Source: JAWVEV01 sp033856535
GTDB taxonomy: Bacteria; Actinomycetota; Thermoleophilia; Miltoncostaeales; Miltoncostaeaceae
Assembly (NCBI GenBank): GCA_033856535.1
Contig: JAWVEV010000116.1
Location: forward strand, 1-50,889
Direction: 5' to 3'
Length of the DNA: 50,889 nt
This document shows, piece after piece, positions 8,883-17,783 of the stretch. Made by a program: the position numbers and the translations under genes. The notes below the pieces were generated by a model. That model was not told where the DNA came from. It worked only from the letters and a program-made list of their open reading frames with translations, and ran no database searches. How positions within the stretch are numbered: position 1 is the stretch's first letter; every line of letters starts with the position of its first letter.

Positions 8883-10723
8883 GAAAGCTTCCCCTCGATC
8901 GCCGCGAGGGCCCGCAGCGCGTCCTGGGCGATCCGCTGGGTCGCCTGAAGCTGGGCGGCGCTCCGGACCACGCGCCGCGCCGGCGGCGCCGGGGGCCGCT
9001 CGACGCCGTGCACCCTGGCGGCGAGGGCTCGGGTCCGCGCGAGGGCAGCGCGCGCGATGCGGTCGTTCACCCGCAGCTGCGCGAGGGTCGGGGCGACCCG
9101 ACCGCGCTTGGAGCAGGCGCGCGCGGCTGGCGCACTGCGGCCGGCCAGACGCGCCTCGAGGGCGGCGACGCGCCGGATGGCGGCCTGCGCGATCCGCTGG
9201 TTCACCATCACCTGGCGGGAGGTGAGCGCGACCGCGCCGGCGCCCGCCCGGCTGTCCCCGCGCGACGACAGCGGGCTCGCGGGCCGGTTCGGCGGCGCCG
9301 GCTGCGCGGCCGGCGTGCCGACCGTCGCGCCCCCATCCCGGCGGACGGTCAGAGAGACCGACAGGGCGGCGAGGTTGCCCCGCCCGTCCTCCGCCTCGAT
9401 CCGCAGGACGTGGCGGCCCGGGGACAGCTCGGTCGTGTCGAGGACGTACTCCGGGTCGTCGGCGCCGTCGACGTCGACCTGGCGGCCGTCGAGCAGGAAC
9501 AGCACCCGCTCCACGCCCGAGGGAACGGTCACGACCGGACGGACGGCCACCCGGCCGGAGACGGCCTCGCCGGCCTCTGGGGAGGCCAGGACGATCCGCG
9601 GGCCGGCGGTGTCGGCGGCGGGCGCCGGCGGGGTGCGGTCCCGATCGGGCGCCGCCTTCCCGGGGCCGTACTCGCGGACGTCGGCCTGGCGGCGCAGGTA
9701 CCGCCCTCCGGCGATCCGCGCGGCGTAGGTTGCGGCGGCCCGCGGGTAGCGCTCCAGCGAGTGCTCGCCGTCGGGGGTGCGGTTGAAGTAGCTGATCGTC
9801 TTCACCTTCGGGTGCGCCTCGACCCAATCGAACAGGTCGGACACCCAGGCCGCGTCGTCCTCGCCGACCAGACCCCACTCGGGGATGGCGAACGGCTTGT
9901 GGCCGCTGCTCCGGGGCCCGGAGTAGCGGTCGTAGATCGACTGGGCCCTCCGGGCCATCTGGGCACCGAAGGCGGTCCCGGACTTGTCGTAGACGTCCAC
10001 GCCGACCCAGTCGACGTAGGCGTCGCCGGGGTAGTAGCGATGCGGGTCGTCGGACCCGCCGTCCGAGCCGTTCCAGACGAAGGCCACGTTGCTCGCCGGC
10101 GCGAAGCTCGCGCCGGGAGCGGAGAGCTCGGGCAGGTCGACGGCCCGCAGGCGGGCATCGATCTGGGCGCGGGTGCCGCCGCGGAAGAGGATGACGACGC
10201 GGCGCCACAGGCCGATGTACTCGGCGTAGCCGTTGTCCGGCCGCGCGGCGCCGTCGCGGCCGCGGATCGACCACGGGAACCAGTCGCCGTTCATCTCGTG
10301 GTTGAGGCGCAGCAGCAGCGGCCGCCGGAAGGCGCACGCCTCGGCGGCCCGGTCGAGGAGGTAGCCGTCGATCTCCCCGCGGGCGATGCGCCCGGTGGTG
10401 CCGGCCACGGCGTCCGGGTCGTAGCCGGTGTCGAGGTTGAAGAGCTCCCAGGTGAGGGCGAGCTCCGCCGGCCGCTCCCGCACGAGCTTGAACGGGTACG
10501 CGAAGGGACTCGGGTACTGCGTGAAGTAGGTGTAGAGGGCCACCGACGGCTGCTCGGTCGCCGCCAGGAACGACCTGAAGTTCGGCAGGTCCGAGGAGGT
10601 GTAGCCGCCGGCGTACGCGGTCCCGTCGGGCGGTTCGAAGGTCGCCCCGAACGCGCGATCGACGGAGCCCGCGAGGGGCGCGAGGCAGGCGAGCACGGTT
10701 GCCGCGAGGCGCACAGCGGCCAT
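8879..10723 (-). CDS. Secreted GH26-like glycoside hydrolase with triple C-terminal repeat (copy 1)
   Basis: 614 residues from the ATG at 10723, chosen because GGAAAGGA lies upstream and the signal peptide (MAAVRLAATVLACLAPLAG...RAFGA) then starts at residue 1; an upstream in-frame ATG at 10777 would add 18 unlikely residues. The catalytic domain spans about 30-370. It resembles GH26 (beta-mannanase and relatives): the acid/base candidate is Glu143 in LRLNHEMNG and the nucleophile Glu282 in FAIPEWGL. An Ig-like domain follows (about 380-475; VERVLFLLDGRQVDVDG), then three N-Q-R-I-type repeats to the C-terminus. It is a tandem paralog of the gene at 12772-10859. It may trim a mannan-like exopolysaccharide, inferred from fold and context. 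Confidence 0.88.
   Translation of the reverse strand: MAAVRLAATVLACLAPLAGSVDRAFGATFEPPDGTAYAGGYTSSDLPNFRSFLAATEQPSVALYTYFTQYPSPFAYPFKLVRERPAELALTWELFNLDTGYDPDAVAGTTGRIARGEIDGYLLDRAAEACAFRRPLLLRLNHEMNGDWFPWSIRGRDGAARPDNGYAEYIGLWRRVVILFRGGTRAQIDARLRAVDLPELSAPGASFAPASNVAFVWNGSDGGSDDPHRYYPGDAYVDWVGVDVYDKSGTAFGAQMARRAQSIYDRYSGPRSSGHKPFAIPEWGLVGEDDAAWVSDLFDWVEAHPKVKTISYFNRTPDGEHSLERYPRAAATYAARIAGGRYLRRQADVREYGPGKAAPDRDRTPPAPAADTAGPRIVLASPEAGEAVSGRVAVRPVVTVPSGVERVLFLLDGRQVDVDGADDPEYVLDTTELSPGRHVLRIEAEDGRGNLAALSVSLTVRRDGGATVGTPAAQPAPPNRPASPLSSRGDSRAGAGAVALTSRQVMVNQRIAQAAIRRVAALEARLAGRSAPAARACSKRGRVAPTLAQLRVNDRIARAALARTRALAARVHGVERPPAPPARRVVRSAAQLQATQRIAQDALRALAAIEGKLS
8882..9243 (-). repeat. Triple N-Q-R-I repeat array (array B)
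   Basis: C-terminal array of GH26-like copy 1. In protein order the cores are VNQRIAQAAIRRV (about 9240-9140), VNDRIARAALART (about 9100-9010) and ATQRIAQDALRAL (about 8970-8885). Each repeat matches the same-position repeat of array C better than its own neighbours, so the triplet was duplicated as a block. Confidence 0.88.
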
Positions 10724-10858
10724 CGGCGTCCTTTCCGGAAGGGACGCGTCGGTCCGCGCGCGTCGTGAGACCCTCAATCGGCGATTTTGAAGGTTTCCTT
10801 GAGCTGGCCCGGTGCGGGGGTAACCGGATCGAGCCTGTTCGGCTCGGATCGGCGCCGG
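10724..10858 (-). promoter_or_regulatory. Leader between the tandem GH26-like genes, with structured 5' UTR
   Basis: Read on the minus strand, the 60 bases before the ATG at 10723 contain GATTGAGGG, then a GACGCG/CGCGTC stem, then CCTTCCGGAAAGGA, in which the ribosome binding site can pair with the upstream CCTT. The same order of elements precedes the paralog at 12772. A weak 6-bp hairpin, CGAGCC/GGCTCG (10830-10846), lies just after the stop of the upstream paralog. Confidence 0.4.
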
Positions 10859-12772
10859 CTAGGCCGCCTCCGCCAGCGCCTCCTCGAGCGCCGCGATCCC
10901 CCGCAGGGCGTCCTGCGCGATCCGCTGGGTGGCCCGGAGCTGGGCCGCGCTCAGGCCGACCCGGCGTGCCGGCGCCGCCGGTGGCGCCTCGGCCCCCGGG
11001 ATGCGTGCGGCAAGCGCCCGCACACGGCGCAGCGCGGCGCGCGCGATCCGGTCGTTCACGCGCACCTGGGCCAGGCTCGGGGCGACCCGGACGAGCCGCG
11101 CGCGTGCCGGCGCGGCCGGGGCCGGGCGGCCGGCCAGGCGGGCCTCGAGGGCGGCGACGCGGCGGATGGCGGCCTGCGCGATGCGCTGGTTCACGACCAG
11201 CTGGCGCGAGGTGAGGGCGACCGCGCCGGCGCGCCGGCGGGTACCGCCGCGGGACGACAGCGGGGTGGTGGGCCGGGTCGGCGTCGCGGCCTCGGGCGCC
11301 GGCGTGCCGATCGTCGCGCCGACCGCGTCGCGGCGGACGGTCAGCGGGACCGACAGCGCGGAGCGGTTGCCGCGCTCGTCGGTCGCCTCGATGCGGAGGA
11401 CGTGCAGGCCGGGGGACAGCGCCGTCGTGTCCAGCTCGTACTCGGCGTCGTCGGCGCCGTCGACGTCGACCTGGCGGCCGTCGAGCAGGAAGACCACGCG
11501 GTCGACGCCTGAGGGGTCGGTCACGAGCGGGCGGAACCTGACCTTGCCGGAGACGGCCTGGCCGGCCTCCGGCGCGGCGAGCGCGATCCGCGGTCCGGCG
11601 GTGTCGCCGGCCGGGGTCGGCGGGTCCGGGTCGGCCGCGGGCGGGTCCGGGTCGGCCGCGGGCGGCTCTGGGTCAGGCGCCGGCACCGGGTCGGGCGTCG
11701 GCGCGGGGGCGCCGGGCGCGTACTCGCGGACGTCGGATTGGAGGCGGAGGTAGCGCGTGTCGGCGATCCGCCGGGCGTAGACGGCGGCCGACAGCGGGTG
11801 GCGCTCCAGCGACTGCTCGCCGTCGGGGTTGCGGTTGAAGTAGCTGATCGTCTTCACCTTCGGGTGCGACTCGACCCAGTCGAAGAGGTCGGAGACCCAC
11901 CCCGAGTCGTCGGCGCCCGCCAGGCCCCACTCGGGGATCGCGAACGGCTTGTGGCCGCTGCTCTGGGGCCCGGAGTAGCGGTCGTAGATCGACTGGGCCC
12001 TCCGGGCCATCTGGACACCGAAGGTGGTCCCGGACTTGTCGTAGACGTCCACGCCGACCCAGTCGACGTAGTCGTCGCCGGGGTAGTAGAGGTGCGGGTC
12101 ATCCGAGCCGCCGTCCGAGCCGTTCCAGACGAAGGCCACGTTGCCCGCCGCGGGGAAGCTCTCGCCCGACGCGGTGAGCTCGGGCAGGCCGACGGCGCCC
12201 AGGCGGGCATTGATCTGGGCGCGGGTGCCGCCGCGGAAGAGGATGACGACGCGGCGCCACAGGCCGATGTACTCGGCGTAGCCGTTGTCCGGGCGGACGA
12301 CGTTGTCGCGTCCGCGGATCGACCACGGGAACCAGTTGCCGTTCATCTCGTGGTTGAGCCGCAGCAGCAGCGGCCGGCTGAAGGCGCGGGCCTCGGCGGC
12401 GCGGTCGATGATGTAGCCGTCGATCTCGCCGCGTGACATGCGCCCCGTGGTCCCCGCCACGGCGCTCGGGTCGTAGCCGGTGTCGAGGTTGAAGAGCTGC
12501 CAGGTGAGCGCCAGCTCGGCCGGCCGCTCGCGCACGAGCTTGATCGGGTACGCGAACGTGCTCGGGTACTTCATGAAGTACGTGTAGAGGGCCACCGAGG
12601 GCTGGTCGGTCGCGGCCAGGAACGAGGAGAAGTTCTCCAGGCCGGAGGAGGTGTAGCCACTCGAGTAGGCCGTGCCGTCGGGGGGCTCGAAGGTGGCGCC
12701 GAGGGCGCGGTCGCCGGCGCCGACCAGCGCGAGGCATGCGAGCAGGATCGCCGCGAGGCGGGCTGCAGCCAT
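10859..12772 (-). CDS. Secreted GH26-like glycoside hydrolase with triple C-terminal repeat (copy 2)
   Basis: 637 residues, paralog of the gene at 10723-8879. Signal peptide MAAARLAAILLACLALVGAGDRALGA; GH26-like domain (about 28-365) with acid/base Glu142 (LNHEMNG) and nucleophile Glu281 (FAIPEWGL); a longer Asp/Pro linker with tandem P-P-A-A-D-P-D units (about 385-410); an Ig-like domain (about 415-505); and three C-terminal repeats. GAAGGGA precedes the ATG. Long stretches match copy 1 at DNA level, for example 43 identical bases at 9920-9962 and 11,972-12,014, which indicates fairly recent tandem duplication. It is probably secreted to the surface and acts on a beta-linked polysaccharide; specificity is unknown. 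Confidence 0.88.
   Translation of the reverse strand: MAAARLAAILLACLALVGAGDRALGATFEPPDGTAYSSGYTSSGLENFSSFLAATDQPSVALYTYFMKYPSTFAYPIKLVRERPAELALTWQLFNLDTGYDPSAVAGTTGRMSRGEIDGYIIDRAAEARAFSRPLLLRLNHEMNGNWFPWSIRGRDNVVRPDNGYAEYIGLWRRVVILFRGGTRAQINARLGAVGLPELTASGESFPAAGNVAFVWNGSDGGSDDPHLYYPGDDYVDWVGVDVYDKSGTTFGVQMARRAQSIYDRYSGPQSSGHKPFAIPEWGLAGADDSGWVSDLFDWVESHPKVKTISYFNRNPDGEQSLERHPLSAAVYARRIADTRYLRLQSDVREYAPGAPAPTPDPVPAPDPEPPAADPDPPAADPDPPTPAGDTAGPRIALAAPEAGQAVSGKVRFRPLVTDPSGVDRVVFLLDGRQVDVDGADDAEYELDTTALSPGLHVLRIEATDERGNRSALSVPLTVRRDAVGATIGTPAPEAATPTRPTTPLSSRGGTRRRAGAVALTSRQLVVNQRIAQAAIRRVAALEARLAGRPAPAAPARARLVRVAPSLAQVRVNDRIARAALRRVRALAARIPGAEAPPAAPARRVGLSAAQLRATQRIAQDALRGIAALEEALAEAA
10862..11232 (-). 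repeat. Triple N-Q-R-I repeat array (array C)
   Basis: C-terminal array of GH26-like copy 2; cores VNQRIAQAAIRRV, VNDRIARAALRRV and ATQRIAQDALRGI in protein order. Compact form, separated by Ala/Pro linkers of 10-15 residues. Confidence 0.88.
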
Positions 12773-12931
12773 TGGAATCCCTTCCGAGAAGGACGCGCCG
12801 CTCCGTGGCGCGTCGTGCAGCCCTCATCATCGGCGTGGAGGGCCTCGTCTTGAGCCGCCTCACCCGGGCGGCGTCGCGGGAGAACCGGGCCGGCACCGGG
12901 TCCCTCCGGCGCCGGCTCGCGTCCGTCCCGA
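12773..12931 (-). promoter_or_regulatory. Leader of GH26-like copy 2 with hairpin near the ribosome binding site
   Basis: On the minus strand: CGATGATGAGGG, then a GACGCGC/GCGCGTC stem, then CCTTCTCGGAAGGGA in which CCTTC can pair with the GAAGG of the ribosome binding site. The layout matches the leader of copy 1, although the loop sequences differ. Confidence 0.4.
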
Positions 12932-13420
12932 CTAACGCAGGAGGGTGACGGCGATCGTGCCGTGGCCCTCCTCGGAGTGCTCCTCCACCCGGACCTCACC
13001 GCCGACCGTGCGGTAATCCCCGGTCCCGCCGACCACGGCCAGCGAGAAGCGCTGGACGTCGCCGTTCGTGATGCCGAGCAGGCCCTGCGTCGCGATCTGC
13101 CCGTCCGGCAGGCTCGCGGTCGCCTGGCACTGGGTGGTGAACCCGGTTCGCCCGTCCAGGTCGACGACGACGCAGTCGCCGCCGAGCTCACCGACCTTCT
13201 CGCCGTCCTTGTAGAGCTCGTCGAGGAACGTGTGGCGGTCGCCGGGGCCGAAGCCCGGGTCGCCGAGGTCCGCGTCGACGGCCTTCACGGTCGTGAAGTC
13301 GAGCTTCACGACCTGGACGCCGCGGTCGTCGGACTCGCGTCCGGTGGCGGATGCGAGGGCCGTGGCCGCGATGACGAGCGCCATCACCGCCAGGGCCACG
13401 AGCCCCGCTCGTCTGAGCAT
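12932..13420 (-). CDS. Secreted allene-oxide-cyclase-like barrel protein
   Basis: 162-residue exported protein. Signal peptide at residues 1-25 (MLRRAGLVALAVMALVIAATALASA), followed by a single beta-barrel domain. The C-terminal VVGGTGDYRTVGGEVRVEE is the typical segment of the allene oxide cyclase/dirigent-like barrel family found in actinobacteria; the N-terminal half (FLDELYKDGEKVGELGGDCVVVD) also fits. Actinobacterial members have no established enzymatic role, so I assign only a fold. AAGGAGA sits five bases before the ATG and a CCCCCGC/GCGGGGG hairpin lies upstream. It is transcribed toward the GH26-like genes and may lead that run. Confidence 0.75.
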   Translation of the reverse strand: MLRRAGLVALAVMALVIAATALASATGRESDDRGVQVVKLDFTTVKAVDADLGDPGFGPGDRHTFLDELYKDGEKVGELGGDCVVVDLDGRTGFTTQCQATASLPDGQIATQGLLGITNGDVQRFSLAVVGGTGDYRTVGGEVRVEEHSEEGHGTIAVTLLR

Positions 13421-13512
13421 GGTCTCTCCCTTGAACGCGCCCCCGCGGGCCGCGGGGGCAGGTGGCGCATCCTCAGACCGCGCGGGCCCTCACGTCAATC
13501 GGGAAAAAACGC
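13421..13512 (-). promoter_or_regulatory. Promoter and hairpin leader of the AOC-like gene
   Basis: On the minus strand a TTGACG box (-35 candidate) follows CCCGA, with TGAGGAT about 17 bases later as a poor -10. Before the AAGGAGA ribosome binding site is a strong hairpin (GCCCCCGCGG...GCGGGGGC). The gene at 18896 has a comparable hairpin and the same TCAAGGA sequence before its start. Confidence 0.35.
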
Positions 13513-15339
13513 TCAGCGATGCAGGCCGAAGATCAGGGGGATCAGCAGGATCGACATGAACGCCGACGCGATCGTGAGCGGGAAGCCCAGCCGGGCGAAG
13601 TCGCGGAACTTGTAGCCGCCCATGGAGAACACCATGGTGTTGGTCTGGTAGCCGACCGGCGTCAGGAACGACAGCGAGGCGCCCATCAGGATCGCGATCG
13701 CCAGCGAGCGCGGCTCCAGGCCGGCCCGGTCGGCCGTCGCCATCGCGATCGGGAACATCAGCACGGCGGCGGCGTTGTTGCTGAGCAGCTCGGTGGCGAT
13801 CATCGTCGCGATCAGGATGCCGGCGAGGATCCCGACGTCGCCGAGGCCGCCGAAGGCGTCCAGGAAGAGGTCGGCGATCTCGAGCGCCAGCCCGCTCTCG
13901 GACACCGCCGCGCCGATGCCGAAGCTCGCCGCGATCAGGACGATGATGTTCATGTCGATCGAGCGGCGCGCCTCGTCGGGCCGGATCACCCGGAGGGCCA
14001 CCAGGCCGAGCGCCACGACGAGCGCGGTCTTGGTCACGTCGAGCAGCCCCAGGCCCGCGACGAGCACCAGGGCGAGCGTGGACAGCTCCACGATCCGGGC
14101 CTTGTTGCGGCGCAGCGGCACCGCGCCGTCGAGCGGGGACACCACGAGGAAGTCGTTCCCGTCGCGCCAGCGGCGGTCGAAGCCCTGCTCGGCCACCAGG
14201 AGCATCACGTCGCCGCCGCGCATCCGCACCTCGCCGAGCTTGCCCAGCACCCGCTCGCCGGCGCGGTGGATCGCGAACACCGCGGCGCCGTAGCGGCTGC
14301 GGAAGTCCAGCTCCTTCAGCGTGGCGCCCTCGAGCGGCGAGCCGTCCCCGACCACCGCCTCGTAGAAGCGCCGGCCCATGGCGTCGCCGGCCGCCGCGAA
14401 GTGCTGCTCGGCCGCGAGCCGCAGGCCGGTCATCGCCTGCAGGTCGACCACCCTGCCGGCGTTGCCGGCGAAGACCAGCCGGTCGCCCGCGACCAGCACC
14501 ACGTCGGGACGGACCGGCGCGATCGCCCGCCCGTCGCGCTCGATCTCCACCATGTAGACGCCCTGCAGGTTGCGCAGGCCGGCGTCCGCCACCGACCGCC
14601 CGACCAGGGCGCTCCCGGCGAAGACCTCCATCTCGACGATGAACTCGCGCGAGCTGGTGGCCAGGTCCTCGGAGGGGGCGACCCGGTTCGGCAGCAGCCT
14701 CGGCGCCAGCAGCACGAGGAGCGTGACCCCGACGATCGCGGTGGGCAGCCCGACCGGCGTGATCTCGAACAGGCCGAGCGGCTTCTGCCCGTCCTCGGTC
14801 AGCAGGCCCGAGACGGTCAGGTTGGTCGAGGTGCCGATCACCGTGATCACCCCGCCGAAGACCGCCGCGTAGCTGATCGGCATCAGGTAGCGCGACGGCG
14901 AGTGGCCCACCCGCCGGGCCCATGAGTCGGCCCGCGGGGCCAGCATGCCGACCAGCGGGGTGTTGGCGATGAAGCCGGAGGCGGCGGCCGTGGGGTACAT
15001 CATCCGCGCCAGCTGGCGGCGCTGGTGGGGTGTCCCCCGGCCGAAGGCCCGCTCCGTGAGCGACTGCAGCGCACCGGTGCGCTCGCTGGCGCCGGCGAGC
15101 ACGTACAGCGCGGCCACCGTGATCGGCGCGGCGTTCGAGAACCCGGAGAAGGCCTGGCTCTCGTCGATGATCCCGCCCACGTAGACCGCGGCCAGGCCGA
15201 ACAGCATCACGACCGATGGCGAGAAGCGGTCCCACGCCAGCGCCGCGACCAGCGCGACCACCACGGCCAACGTGAACCAGCCGTCCGCGCCCAGCGCCGC
15301 CCTCCCGTCGTCGAGCCCCGGGACGGGGCCTGGCCGCAT
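13513..15339 (-). CDS. SLC13/DASS-family permease with two TrkA-C (RCK-C) domains
   Basis: 608-residue inner-membrane transporter of the sodium:sulfate/dicarboxylate (SLC13, CitMHS-like) type. Hydrophobic helices at about 22-190 and 405-605 flank a soluble central insert (about 215-395) with two TrkA-C-like modules (MEVFAGSALVGRSVADAGLRN; ELDFRSRYGAAVFAIHR), an arrangement common in bacterial SLC13 proteins annotated as sulfate or thiosulfate permeases. The helical halves carry the family's SNNAAAVLMFPIA and TPVGYQTNTMVFSMGGYKF segments. The ATG has only a weak CAGGGA next to it. A sulfate role would fit the sulfotransferase at 26,029-26,979, but this is inference. Confidence 0.88.
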   Translation of the reverse strand: MRPGPVPGLDDGRAALGADGWFTLAVVVALVAALAWDRFSPSVVMLFGLAAVYVGGIIDESQAFSGFSNAAPITVAALYVLAGASERTGALQSLTERAFGRGTPHQRRQLARMMYPTAAASGFIANTPLVGMLAPRADSWARRVGHSPSRYLMPISYAAVFGGVITVIGTSTNLTVSGLLTEDGQKPLGLFEITPVGLPTAIVGVTLLVLLAPRLLPNRVAPSEDLATSSREFIVEMEVFAGSALVGRSVADAGLRNLQGVYMVEIERDGRAIAPVRPDVVLVAGDRLVFAGNAGRVVDLQAMTGLRLAAEQHFAAAGDAMGRRFYEAVVGDGSPLEGATLKELDFRSRYGAAVFAIHRAGERVLGKLGEVRMRGGDVMLLVAEQGFDRRWRDGNDFLVVSPLDGAVPLRRNKARIVELSTLALVLVAGLGLLDVTKTALVVALGLVALRVIRPDEARRSIDMNIIVLIAASFGIGAAVSESGLALEIADLFLDAFGGLGDVGILAGILIATMIATELLSNNAAAVLMFPIAMATADRAGLEPRSLAIAILMGASLSFLTPVGYQTNTMVFSMGGYKFRDFARLGFPLTIASAFMSILLIPLIFGLHR

Positions 15340-15368
15340 TCCCTGGGTTGTCTACCAGGAAAAGTCCG

Positions 15369-17585
15369 CTAGGTCGGCATCATGAAGATGAGCTGGCGCG
15401 GCCCCCGGCCGTCCCATTTGCCGTTGTTGACCAGGAACGCGGCGCGGTTCGTCCCGTCCCAGCCCGGGAGGGCCTGGGCGGTGTCGCCCTCGCCGGCGCC
15501 GGCCTGCGGGATCGGGATGGTCGTGAAGTCCCACTTGCCGGTGGACAGCGCCCGGCCGCCGTTGCGCAGCAGCAGATCGTCGTAGGTCTCGTTCTGGCCC
15601 ACCACCATGTAGACGTCCAGGTCGCCGTCGCCGTCGGCGTCCCCCACGGCCAGGTCGCGGCCCTGGGTGAGCGAGCGCGCGTAGTCCTCGGTCGGGAAGC
15701 GCCCGTCGCGGTTGAGCCGCACCTTGAACGACGTGTGGTTGGCCATGAGCGCGTCGAGCCGGCCGTCCCCGTTCAGGTCGGCGAACTCGATGTCCTTCAT
15801 GTCGCCGCTGGTCGGCAGGCGCCAGGCCGAGGTCACGTCCTGGAACCCACTCGGGGTGTTCCGGAAGACGTAGAGGCGCGAGGTGGCGACGTTGACGAGG
15901 TCCAGTCGCCCGTCGCCGTCGATGTCGACGGCCGTCGAGGCCAGGCTGCCGACCTCCTGCACCACGGACGAGCTGGAGATGACGGACATGCCGCCGTTCG
16001 GCTCGGCGTGGAAGAGCAGGCTGGCGCTGGTGTACATCTCGCTCTCCTCGTTGCCGACGAAGAGGTCCGTCAGGCCGTCGGCGTCGATGTCGAAGCCGAG
16101 CGGCTCGCGGCCGCGGCCGTGATCGTCGGCGACGCCGAACGCCCTGGCGGCGACGCTGCCGGCGTTGGCCTTGTTGCCCGACGGCACCGGCCCCTCCAGC
16201 TGATTCTGGCCCGGCGGCAGGTAGCGCCCGTCGGGGCGCTGCAGCCACAGCTCGTTGGGGAACGGCGTGGAGCAGGTGCCCTGGCAGGCGCCGATCGTCG
16301 CGTAGATGTCCGGGCGCCCGTCCGGGCCGGTGTAGGCCCCGGACGGCGAGATGCCACCGAAGTCGCCGATCGCACAGCCGTGGCGGTCGGTGGCCGGGAA
16401 GCGCTCGACCTCGACGAAGGTGCCGTCCGGCCGGCCGCGCATCAGCCGCCAGCCGATGCCGTGCGTCGAGATGAAGACGTCGCGAACGCCGTCCCCGTCG
16501 AAGTCGAGGATGCAATTCTCGCCCTGCGTCTCGGTGGTGTCGCGCAGACCGGCCTGAGGGGCGATGTCCACGGCGACCAGGCCGCTCGGCGGCGGAGGGG
16601 GCGGCGGGGTCGCCGCGGTGGTGAAGCTCCAGGTCTGCGGGGCCGCCAACGGGTTCCCGGCGGCGTCGGTCGCGCCGGTCGCCACGGTCGCCGTGTACTC
16701 GGTCGCCGGCGCCAGATCGGCGCTGGGGTTCAGCGTGAAGACGGTGTTCTCCGGGGAGGCGGTGACGGCCGCGGCGACGGCCGGGCCGGCGGCGCTCGGC
16801 GCCAGGGTGAAGGCGCCGCCGGTGACGCTCGCCGGGGCCATCGCCTCCGAGAAGGTCGCCGCGACGTCGGCGCCGGCCGCGATGCCGGTCGCCCCGGCCG
16901 CCGGCTGCCGCCCGGTCAGGGTCGGGGGCGTCGTGTCGGGGGCGGGCTCGCCGGCGTCGCGCGGCGTCACCGCCGGACCCGTCCCGCTCGGGGTGTAGCT
17001 CGAGCTGCTCGCCAGCAGCAGCCGGTCGACGCTCAGGCCGTCCTCGCGCATCCAGAGGTGGACCGTGTGCTCACCGGCGCTCGGCACGGTGACCGTGTTC
17101 CGGGCGCCGTCGAAGCGGCCGCCGAGCCAGTTCCAGGAGTTGGAGGTGCCGGTCGAGAGGTAGCTCGCGCCGAGCGCTCCATCGACGCCGGTGAGGAGCG
17201 AGTTCCCCGCCCCGTCGGGCGCGTTCATGCGCAGCCACAGGTAGTAGGTCCCGGCGGCCGGGAAGCTCACCCGGTAGGCGAGCTCGGGCATGGTCGTGGT
17301 CACGTTCGCCCCGGCGGCGGAGCCGTTGTCGGGCAGCGCCCGCACGGCCGCTCCGACGAAGCCCGAGGGGCTCTGGCCGGTGAGCCAGTCGTCGCCCGAG
17401 CGGGCGACCCTGACGTCCGGGTTCTCGGCCTCGACGACGGCCAGGCCGGCGGCGAAGGTGACGGGGCCGGCCGGCGCGGCCGCGGAGGCGCCCGCCAGGA
17501 GGGCGAGCAGCGCGGCCAGGGCCACCAGGGCCAGGAGGGGAAGCCGGCGCGCGGCGGCGACCACCGGTCGGGAGGAGCTGATCAC
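15369..17585 (-). CDS. Secreted FG-GAP/VCBS repeat protein with CBM-like and Ig-like domains
   Basis: 738 residues from the GTG at 17585, chosen because GAAGG lies seven bases upstream and the hydrophobic signal (LPLLALVALAALLALLAGASA) then falls near the N-terminus. A galactose-binding/CBM6-35-like domain (about 40-190; YYLWLRMNAPDG, NWLGGRFDGARN) is followed by a bacterial Ig-like (Big_5) domain (about 215-330), a short proline run, and a beta-propeller region with five calcium-binding FG-GAP motifs (DFDGDG near 357, DIDADG near 500, DIDGDG near 555, DLNGDG near 603, DADGDG near 648). Probably a cell-surface carbohydrate-binding or adhesive protein. It lacks the triple C-terminal repeat of its neighbours. 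Confidence 0.88.
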   Translation of the reverse strand: MISSSRPVVAAARRLPLLALVALAALLALLAGASAAAPAGPVTFAAGLAVVEAENPDVRVARSGDDWLTGQSPSGFVGAAVRALPDNGSAAGANVTTTMPELAYRVSFPAAGTYYLWLRMNAPDGAGNSLLTGVDGALGASYLSTGTSNSWNWLGGRFDGARNTVTVPSAGEHTVHLWMREDGLSVDRLLLASSSSYTPSGTGPAVTPRDAGEPAPDTTPPTLTGRQPAAGATGIAAGADVAATFSEAMAPASVTGGAFTLAPSAAGPAVAAAVTASPENTVFTLNPSADLAPATEYTATVATGATDAAGNPLAAPQTWSFTTAATPPPPPPPSGLVAVDIAPQAGLRDTTETQGENCILDFDGDGVRDVFISTHGIGWRLMRGRPDGTFVEVERFPATDRHGCAIGDFGGISPSGAYTGPDGRPDIYATIGACQGTCSTPFPNELWLQRPDGRYLPPGQNQLEGPVPSGNKANAGSVAARAFGVADDHGRGREPLGFDIDADGLTDLFVGNEESEMYTSASLLFHAEPNGGMSVISSSSVVQEVGSLASTAVDIDGDGRLDLVNVATSRLYVFRNTPSGFQDVTSAWRLPTSGDMKDIEFADLNGDGRLDALMANHTSFKVRLNRDGRFPTEDYARSLTQGRDLAVGDADGDGDLDVYMVVGQNETYDDLLLRNGGRALSTGKWDFTTIPIPQAGAGEGDTAQALPGWDGTNRAAFLVNNGKWDGRGPRQLIFMMPT

Positions 17586-17783
17586 CTTGGCGCCTTCGTC
17601 CGGAGGGGCGGTCGTCGGCCTCCGGTGATCCGTCCGGGGGCACCCTCCATTGAGGCAGACACGACCGCGACCGCCACGGCCAGACGGGGAGAACGGAGTC
17701 CCCATTCGGCCAGTTCCCCCGTTGCGCGGCCGTTGCGGCCTTCCGCGACCGCGACCCGGCCGAGCTCGCGATCAGCGGCGGGG

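Noticed and set aside
7592..11232. CRISPR array or DNA-level tandem repeat
   Set aside because: The repeats are protein-coding, in frame, diverged at DNA level and not separated by uniform spacers.
12571..13191. Minus-strand frame overlapping the GH26-like copy 2 start and the AOC-like gene
   Set aside because: Ser/Arg/Pro-rich shadow frame; overlaps two well-supported genes on the same strand.
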